DNA of 64,000 bases from Anagrus nilaparvatae (lineage: Eukaryota > Arthropoda > Insecta > Hymenoptera > Mymaridae): positions 21,700,001 through 21,764,000 of the forward strand of contig JAKSXM010000014.1 in the NCBI GenBank assembly GCA_022575985.1, read 5' to 3'. The position numbers were made by a program, and so were the translations under genes. Below, piece by piece: positions 57,928 through 64,000 of this stretch (the stretch's first letter is position 1; each line of letters starts with the position of its first letter). The notes under the pieces were generated by a model. That model had not been told where the DNA came from. It did no database searches and saw only the letters and a list, made by a program, of their open reading frames with translations.

Positions 57928-58697
57928 TACACCAGTAAAATCGTGGTTTAGGGTGTTTAGTTACTGGCATTCATGAGATTTGTACTACCAAAGGTTTTTT
58001 GGGTCGCTGAACACGAATTTCGAGGTCCATTCTGGAAGAAATGTGCTAAAAACCTTTACAATTTCAAAAGCTACCCCTAAAAAAGGGTATTTTTGATGTA
58101 TGCGCAGTTTGAGTGTCTAGATTTGGTTCATGCACATGGGTTTTTTGGAGTCTCTGATTACGAAGGTTAATGCGTAAATTTTTAGAGGGTAAGACCCCAG
58201 AATTCGCGATCATCGCCATAAAAAATCCATATGGACCAAACCTAGTCACTTAAAGTTTCTATGAGAAATGTGCGGAACACCCTAAAAAGGGGTGTTTTTA
58301 TTTATTTGAGCTTAAATCTACAGATTTGGTCCATATGGGTTGCTGAACACGAATTTAAGGGTTCTGTCTACTAGAAATTGGCACTGCACCCTTAAATTTG
58401 CAAAATATGAAATACATGAAAAATACCCTTTTTAAGGGTAGTTTTTTCTGATTAAAGGTTAGTACGTAGGACCCCAAAATTCATGAATACTGACCCAAAA
58501 AACCTATGTTGACCAAATATTTCATGAAACATTTCCTGGAATTCTTAATCAGCAACCCAAAAAACCTATAAGGTTCAAATTTGGATATTCAAATAATAAA
58601 ATTAGCGAAAATTTCTCTCAGAAAAGACCCCGAAATTTATGGTCAACTCATGACGGCCAGTAACTAAACACGCCCCTCTCACGATTTTCCTGGAGTA
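57928..58697. mobile_element. Family A element, short copy
   Basis: Left TACACCAGTAAAATCGTGGT...GGGTGTTTAGTTACTGGC and right GCCAGTAACTAAACACGCCC...ACGATTTTCCTGGAGTA are complementary with a few mismatches, bordered by TA. The interior (about 770 bp in all) repeats TTTTTTGGGTCGCTGAACAC and CTACCCCTAAAAAAGGG words in both orientations. No coding frame. Confidence 0.83.
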
Positions 58698-59161
58698 GTA
58701 TGTATAAGATTATACATTTATTTTCAGCAGGGATAGAACAACATAATATCTAACAGCAAGACTTTTTCACCCTTTCTTTATGTAGGTGTAAGGATTGTGG
58801 TCTAGTTTTTTTACTAATTATTTATGTTACATAGGTGTAAGGCTTGAGGTGTTTTTTTTTTTTATGAACCATAAATTTTTTTTTCTTTATGTGAATTTAA
58901 TAATTTTTCTTTTTTTTATTTTAATATTTTATTGTATTATTTGAGAAATGATATATGATATGTGATGCAACAGTTAAGAGTATATTTAACAATAGCTTTG
59001 AAATTATCTTTTGAATCTTATAGCAAACATAGTTTTAAAAAATTAAAGACGTATGTGCAAAAATATTTTAAATTAATAAAAGATTAGACCTTTTCTTAGT
59101 TATCTCAAGATCTCAAAAGAAACTGTTTGCTTAATTCTAATTCACATTATTTTTTATAATA
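58698..59161. other. Intergenic, no gene seen
   Basis: AT-rich. GTGTAAGGnTTGnGGT occurs twice about 40 bases apart (58789 and 58833). Nothing else is recognised. Confidence 0.5.
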
Positions 59162-59740
59162 TTAACATATTGTGAATAATAACTGAATATATATCTGACT
59201 CTGGAGTGGATATTTAGTTTCAGCATTAGATATCCACCAAATTTTTATTCCATATGTGGCAGGATTACTTGGGATATACTGCCTAAAAGTTGTGCGTCCT
59301 CGATATGGATATAATTGTTCATCAATAGTCATATTTTCTGTAGGCTTATATAATGAAAATAAGTTTTCATTTAGCATTGCCCAAATGTCTCTTATTGGAG
59401 CAGCCTTGTCAGCTTGTGAATGCTGAAGTCTTGTCTGTCCATCGTCAAATCTTTTGAAGCAGATAATATCCGAAAATCGGTTAATGCTCACGATGGCTTT
59501 GTACAATGGGAGTGACGATGTTTTCCACATTTCAAGAGTGTGATCTATACTAGAATTATTTGCACCGGCTCCAATCAAAATGTCAACATGTGCATATATT
59601 TCGGTTGAAGTAACTTTATCCCAAATTTTCGGCTGTTTATCAGGATATGTATTATTCCATTCCTGATAACATGCCTGAGCCTTTTGGTTTGTAAAACGAA
59701 TTATTTGATTAACAATTTCTAAGTTGAAAATATTTTAAAA
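59162..59740 (-). pseudogene. piggyBac-type transposase fragment (DDE_Tnp_1_7)
   Basis: An open minus-strand frame of about 190 residues running from roughly 59740 (FNLEIVNQIIRFTNQKAQAC) to a stop at 59162. Diagnostic motifs: IGAGANNSS, RFDDGQTR, DKAAPIRDIWAMLNENLF, then MTIDEQLYPYRGRT with the first catalytic Asp, and QYIPSNPATYGIKIWW...ETKYPL. The remaining catalytic domain (second and third Asp) and the C-terminal zinc finger are absent: after YPLQSQIY the sequence becomes unrelated and stops. N-terminal sequence is also missing, so it cannot be an active enzyme. There is no internal stop or frameshift, so it is either recent debris or, less likely, a retained domain. Confidence 0.9.
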
Positions 59741-59894
59741 AGTTTTTGCTTTAGATAAATTTCTTTACGCAAAGAAAGGATGTAATAAAATAAAAAAATA
59801 AACAATATAATTGATAAAAAATATAATTTTTCTTATAAGAGTCGAGCGGGTTACAAATGTAACGCAACCATTGAAAGGTGTAGAATTTTTCAGC

Positions 59895-59912
59895 CATTGA
59901 CATAAGGGTTAA
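59895..59912 (-). mobile_element. Candidate piggyBac-type terminus (TTAA + CCCTTA)
   Basis: The minus strand reads TTAACCCTTATGTCAATGGC: the TTAA target tetranucleotide followed by CCCTT, as at piggyBac ends. It lies about 170 bases upstream of the transposase fragment in the correct orientation for a 5' end. No matching 3' end was found below 59162. Confidence 0.4.
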
Positions 59913-61823
59913 TTCATAACAGTATTTGTAAAAGAAAAAGTAAAGTAACAAAATAGAAAGAATAAATTAATTCAAAATCTTGAGAAAAATCTATTCGTAA
60001 ATTAAAATTGTATCCTAAGTGAAATTCGTATGACGAATTCGTATGACGAATTCATTACTAAATTTCTTAGAATTAAGCTTCAAGCATCTGAACTTTAGAA
60101 TTTTGTCAGCAATGCAACATCTTACACACAAAATTATTTATGAATTCTGTTCATCTTTTCCTTTTAGTTTTACATAGCTAATAATATTGTATAAAATTTT
60201 GTACAATATTTACAAAAGTTTATTTAAAAAATTTAAAAAAAAAAATTACATTCACAAAGTGTAATTAAATTTCACAGTGATTTATATCACATTCAATAAA
60301 AAAAAAAAAAAACCAATCAGCATGTCTATAATACAAAAAAAAAAAAGAAAAAAATGGCCTACTGTGGAGAACTTACTAATGGTAGTTATTCTTGATTGCA
60401 TTTACACTTATTGGCATGTACATTTATAAATACACTTAAACAAAAAGTTATTTAATGGCGCAATCAAATATCTGTTCAAATATCATATACACAACATTGA
60501 CTATGAAAAATTATATTTAACATTTTTATTTTTTTTATGCTTATATATGTGCGTATATGACAAGTATATGGACGTAATTGTAGCTTTTGAATTTTATGAC
60601 GGTGTTGGGATTAAAAGAAAGCATAGAGAGGTCGGCATAGATCTGACGGGACAATATTAATGATATACTTGTCGAGTTTTGTTCTCTATATATATAATAT
60701 AATACGTCCTGTCTTGAATTCTCTTGCTTGATTTCTTGTTGTATACTTTAAAAAAAGTGGTATGTCCTAGGACTTGTGAAAATTTATAAAATATCATTTA
60801 TAACTTTTTAATTCTATGAAAATTTTCTCAGTTTATTTTATTGTAATCAGTAAAATAAAATTATGTATGAAGTATAGTAATAATAAGAGCATACTTGTTT
60901 TACTTCGGTTTGTATTTTGCACCAATGATAATTACATTTGTAATATTTGCCTGGTTGGCCAAATTGGTTCTTAATTTTTTTTTTATTTAAATTTCTTGAT
61001 TAACAATACAAAAATGAGTTATTTTCAGTATAAACCATCACCTATGATCTTATTTTATCAGATGGAGCACAGCTGACGTGTTTCTTGTAAATAGGATAGC
61101 TGCTATCAGTCGTATCCAATTTACTTCCAAATTTCACAGTTAGTGTTTAATGAGTCAATGACAAATTGATTAAATTTTTGAGCTTACTTGGAACATTAAT
61201 TTTAGTGTAAAATAAAATTAAAACAAACACAAGGATTTATATAATTTTAAGTTTAAAGTATGTATTTTATAAGTAAGTTACAGGTTAAGGAAATTTGATA
61301 GTAGAAGAGACAGTATAGAATCACTTGAAGCAAAACTAACAATTTAACTGCAGTAATAATAATAATATAGTTCATTTACAAAAATAAAAGACCTTTAATT
61401 TTGTTATTTTAAAATTATTCGTGAACGTACCAATAATGAACGACCATGAATGATATATATAAAAAATATATTAAATTATTTTATGTATATTCAACTTTGA
61501 AAAGTTAATATTACAAGTGTTTTTTAATTTAATTAACTAAATATTAACATAAAAATGAATAATTTTTTCGTTACTTAACTATTTACAATTTAATAGTTAT
61601 AATTTTAAATTAATATAATTTAAATAATAAATTTGCTTGCATAATTATATAAAAAATAAAAATAAATATATTTAAAATTAATTACATTTTAAAAATAATT
61701 GCATATTTTTTCTATACCTGCTATTTGTTAATATTAATCTTGTAGTGGCAAATTATATGTAGCTTAAATTTTGAAAGTACTTATAATATTACAAAAAATA
61801 TTTAGTGCAACTGTATAATTGAT
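59913..61823. other. Intergenic; mixed-composition block at 60570-60720
   Basis: No gene. 60570-60720 is non-repetitive with words such as TTTTATGACGGTGTTGGGAT TAAA, GAGAGGTCGGCATAGATCTG ACGGGACAA and TACGTCCTGTCTTG. TTTTATGAC and GGGATTA are homeodomain-type cores. A candidate regulatory element by composition only. The remainder is AT-rich. Confidence 0.4.
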
Positions 61824-62845
61824 TTACGTATAATCCGCATCAAAATCATAATCAGCTTCAGTCACCCCAACCACTGGAGTAGGAGGCTTTGGAGTAGTGG
61901 TTCTTGTTGTAGTAGTTATCGGTTCTGGAGTAGTCGTCTTTGTTGTTGTAGTAGTTATCGGTTCTGGAGTAGTCGTCTTTGTTGTTGTAGTAGTTATCGG
62001 TTCTGGAGTAGTCGTCATTGTTATTGTAGTAGTTATATTAGGACAATGACTGTAGTCGGGTAAGTTTTGAGTTGCAGTAGAAGATAATGAACTCATAACT
62101 TTATTGTAACATTCTAATACTTTTGGTTCAACAGTATCTATATCAACCAATGCTAAAGGACGTTCATGACGAGCATCAATAACCGTTTTAAAAAATGTTT
62201 TACCACATTTTGATAATGCCATGATATCCATCCAAGGCAATTTTTCTTGTTTTGAACTCATGTATTTTTCAATTTCTGAATTGACTGTTAATTGACGACA
62301 TGCTCTTTCACATGTCTTTATTTTTTTGAAATTATCTTCGCTGTTTGATTTTCTACACATCGCATTACAAAAATCAGCCATTTGCTAAAATACATTTTTA
62401 AATTATTAATAAAATTATTTATCAATAACCTACATTAACATTAATAAAATTTTTAATACTAAAAATTTAATTTAGTGAATCAAAAGTGAATATTTTAATA
62501 GCTTACAGATGATTGTGTAGAAACTTCTCTTACAGGACGTAGCGTTGTAGTAGTCGGTACTGTAGGTTCTGCCGTAGTAACTGTGACGAACCCTGCACAC
62601 TTTTGTAAAGTACATTTTCTTACTTGATTTCTAGTCATGTATTTACCTGGTTTTCTAATACAAAATACATCACAGTAGTTTGTAAATGACTGAAAAGCCA
62701 AATTTTTTATTTTTAATTATTCTAAAATGAAAAAGAAAATATTTAATTATTTACTTACAGGCATTGAATTGTCAATCCTAGATTCGGCGAAACAAACAAA
62801 CCCTAAAGTAACTATAAATAATAATTTTAAAATAATTGAATACAT
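61824..62845 (-). CDS. Secreted two-module Cys-pair protein with mucin-like tail, three exons
   Basis: Exons 62759-62845 (29 codons), 62507-62689 (61 codons) and 61824-62384 (186 codons plus stop); introns of 69 and 122 bp, both phase 0 (donors CCT|GTAAGT and TCT|GTAAGC, acceptors TTTCAG|TCA and TTTTAG|CAA). The 276-residue product starts with a signal peptide (MYSIILKLLFIVTLGFVCFA). Exon 2 encodes Cys 35, 39, 55, 60 (C-x3-C-x15-C-x4-C) and a Thr-rich stretch. Exon 3 encodes Cys 96, 100, 115, 119 (C-x3-C-x14-C-x3-C), then a longer domain with three more Cys (150, 182, 204), then three PEPITTTTTKTTT repeats and an acidic end (DYDFDADYT). Each module has its own symmetrical exon, so the gene probably grew by exon duplication. 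It is a paralogue-like partner of the 55825 gene on the opposite strand. Likely extracellular and O-glycosylated; function unknown. Confidence 0.83.
61903..62025 (-). repeat. 39-bp coding tandem repeat (three units)
   Basis: GGTTCTGGAGTAGTCGTC begins at 61921, 61960 and 61999, an exact 39-bp period; the first two units are nearly identical. It encodes the 13-residue TTTPEPITTTTTK motif of the mucin-like tail. Exactness predicts copy-number variation between individuals. Confidence 0.93.
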
Positions 62846-62911
62846 TTTCGATATTTTTATCGATCTAATGATTTAAACTTGATAGTTAGTTGTATGAAAG
62901 AAACTAATGAG

Positions 62912-62918
62912 ATTTATA
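62912..62918 (-). promoter_or_regulatory. Candidate TATA box for the 62845 gene
   Basis: The minus strand reads TTATTTATAAATCTC, with TATAAAT about 67 bases before the ATG. Initiation about 30 bases downstream would leave a leader of roughly 35-40 bases. Confidence 0.45.
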
Positions 62919-64000
62919 AATAACTATGCAATTTCATTTATACTTTCATTATATTAATTAAAATATTAATGTAAACCTTATTTTTAGTAGATTAATTTTA
63001 TTATTTATGAATTATGTTTAAAAAAATTTTTTTTTTAGGAATTAATAATAAAATTATACATAAAAAATTATAATTTTAAATGTTCGCGAATATTAATTCT
63101 TCAAGGTACATGTAAAGCAGTTTTTAGTTGTAATTAATTTGCCTAATTTAGTCATTTATATTAATTATTCTGTTAAAAATAATCCACACGTTTCTTGTGA
63201 AATCCATTTATTAAGAATTCAAACTTTAAAAGCCCCTGTATTTTGTATCAAAATTGATCAAATTTAATTGTCAAAATATGTGTCAAAAATTAACGTTTTT
63301 TTATTTACCAAAGACTCAAATTTATCGGTTTTGACAAAAAACCTTTTTTTAAATAAGAGGTAAAATATAAAATTTGACCTTTGATTGCTATTTGCACTCA
63401 CTCGTACGTACAACATGCAAAGTCAAAACTGATATTTGTTTTTTGGCTAACAAATAACTATCCTCAACAAATAAATAAAAATAAAGAATAAATTCTGGTG
63501 ATTTACTACTGAAAACTAAGTCAACTCGTCTCCAAAAACATAATAGATAGTATAGTATTCGCTAAAATCCAATTTCAAAAGAAGTTGCCATATATACATT
63601 TTAATTATTTCGGTATTATTTTACATTTTATCGAAAGTAAAATTTATCGAATTGATTTTTATTAATTCTTTGTAAAATGTAAATTAAATTATTATAGTTA
63701 TTAAAAAGTAATTTTCGTAATTAAATTTATCACTAAAATGGGTTTTATAGGTCTCAAAAATTTGGTACAAGTTCCTAATCTTACCATATCCTGACCTAAA
63801 GCAAATCGCAAGCAATTAAAACTCTTTTTAATAGTTTAAATATGATCCAAAAACCTCAATGTTTTTAAATTTAAATTTAAAATTAATGTAAAGATACTCA
63901 TTTTATTGGAAACACGCGAATCAATGGATTGAAAATCTTTGAAAAATATCAAGTTTATGCTGCCCTACAGATTAAAAACCTCAATATATGAATTTTTATA
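62919..64000. other. Intergenic, no gene seen
   Basis: AT-rich DNA up to the window edge with no coding frame, RNA gene or recognised repeat. Confidence 0.5.

Noticed and set aside
62225..62245. LPWMDI-encoding sequence as a second Hox hexapeptide
   Set aside because: It lies inside the third exon of the secreted protein gene, with no homeobox or Hox-like context.
29891..62845. Bracovirus or other viral origin of the three secreted-protein genes
   Set aside because: Nothing in the sequence shows viral circle junctions, viral replication genes or a known viral family; the small introns and TATA promoters fit ordinary insect genes.

Overview
The window is a very AT-rich eukaryotic, almost certainly insect, chromosome segment. 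GC is estimated by eye at about one quarter. The one confidently named gene is the Hox gene Deformed (Dfd). Its first coding exon lies on the minus strand at 2276-3122 and ends with the YPWM hexapeptide, followed by a clean splice donor. The homeobox exon is not in the window: everything from 2275 down to base 1 is Dfd intron, and everything above 3122 is 5' flank. In canonical insect Hox order this flank would be the Dfd-Scr interval. A small, AT-rich, transposon-laden hymenopteran such as a parasitoid wasp would fit, but that is inference from composition and repeat style only.

The 60 kb upstream of Dfd holds no second homeobox and no recognisable miR-10. It contains three small intron-bearing genes for secreted proteins: an orphan 126-residue protein (29891-30571, minus), a 120-residue protein with one C-x3-C...C-x3-C module and a Thr-rich tail (55825-56264, plus), and a 276-residue relative with two such modules and a mucin-like Thr/Pro tail built of a 39-bp repeat (61824-62845, minus). 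In all three the first exon carries the signal peptide and every intron is phase 0. The last two look like one fast-evolving, exon-modular secreted family. No function is known for any of them.

Most of the remainder is transposable-element debris, often nested. There are four LINE remnants: a jockey-like RT at about 12.4-15.5 kb, an R1-clade remnant at 15.85-17.0 kb, a young 5'-truncated copy at 20.0-21.3 kb, and the 3' end of another at 48.8-49.1 kb. A piggyBac transposase fragment lies at 59.2-59.7 kb. There are two hAT-type non-autonomous elements with exact 8-bp target-site duplications (9014-9190 and 13823-15071). The larger one carries two kinds of satellite array and sits inside the jockey-like RT. 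Several long-terminal-inverted-repeat or near-palindromic elements are present (1529-1840, 11.8-12.4 kb, 24.2-24.8 kb, 25.1-27.4 kb, 27.4-29.7 kb, 34.4-34.7 kb, 40.5-41.5 kb).

I label the dispersed repeat families A-F. A: CTCCAGTC termini, copies at 19.7, 49.3 and 57.9 kb. B: GGTTCCTC ends with about 450-bp internal monomers, at 36.8, 43.5 and 49.8 kb. C: bounded by the palindrome GGAACATGTTCC, six copies. D: at 23.2 and 35.1 kb. E: an inverted pair at 42.2 and 47.8 kb. F: foldback, at 26.2 and 53.1-53.5 kb. Nesting gives a relative chronology, for example B inserted in A, and a LINE inserted in another A. A few compositionally distinct non-repeat blocks (near 3.2, 8.3, 18.3, 43.0, 54.45 and 60.6 kb) are candidates for Hox-associated regulatory DNA, but nothing in the sequence alone proves this.
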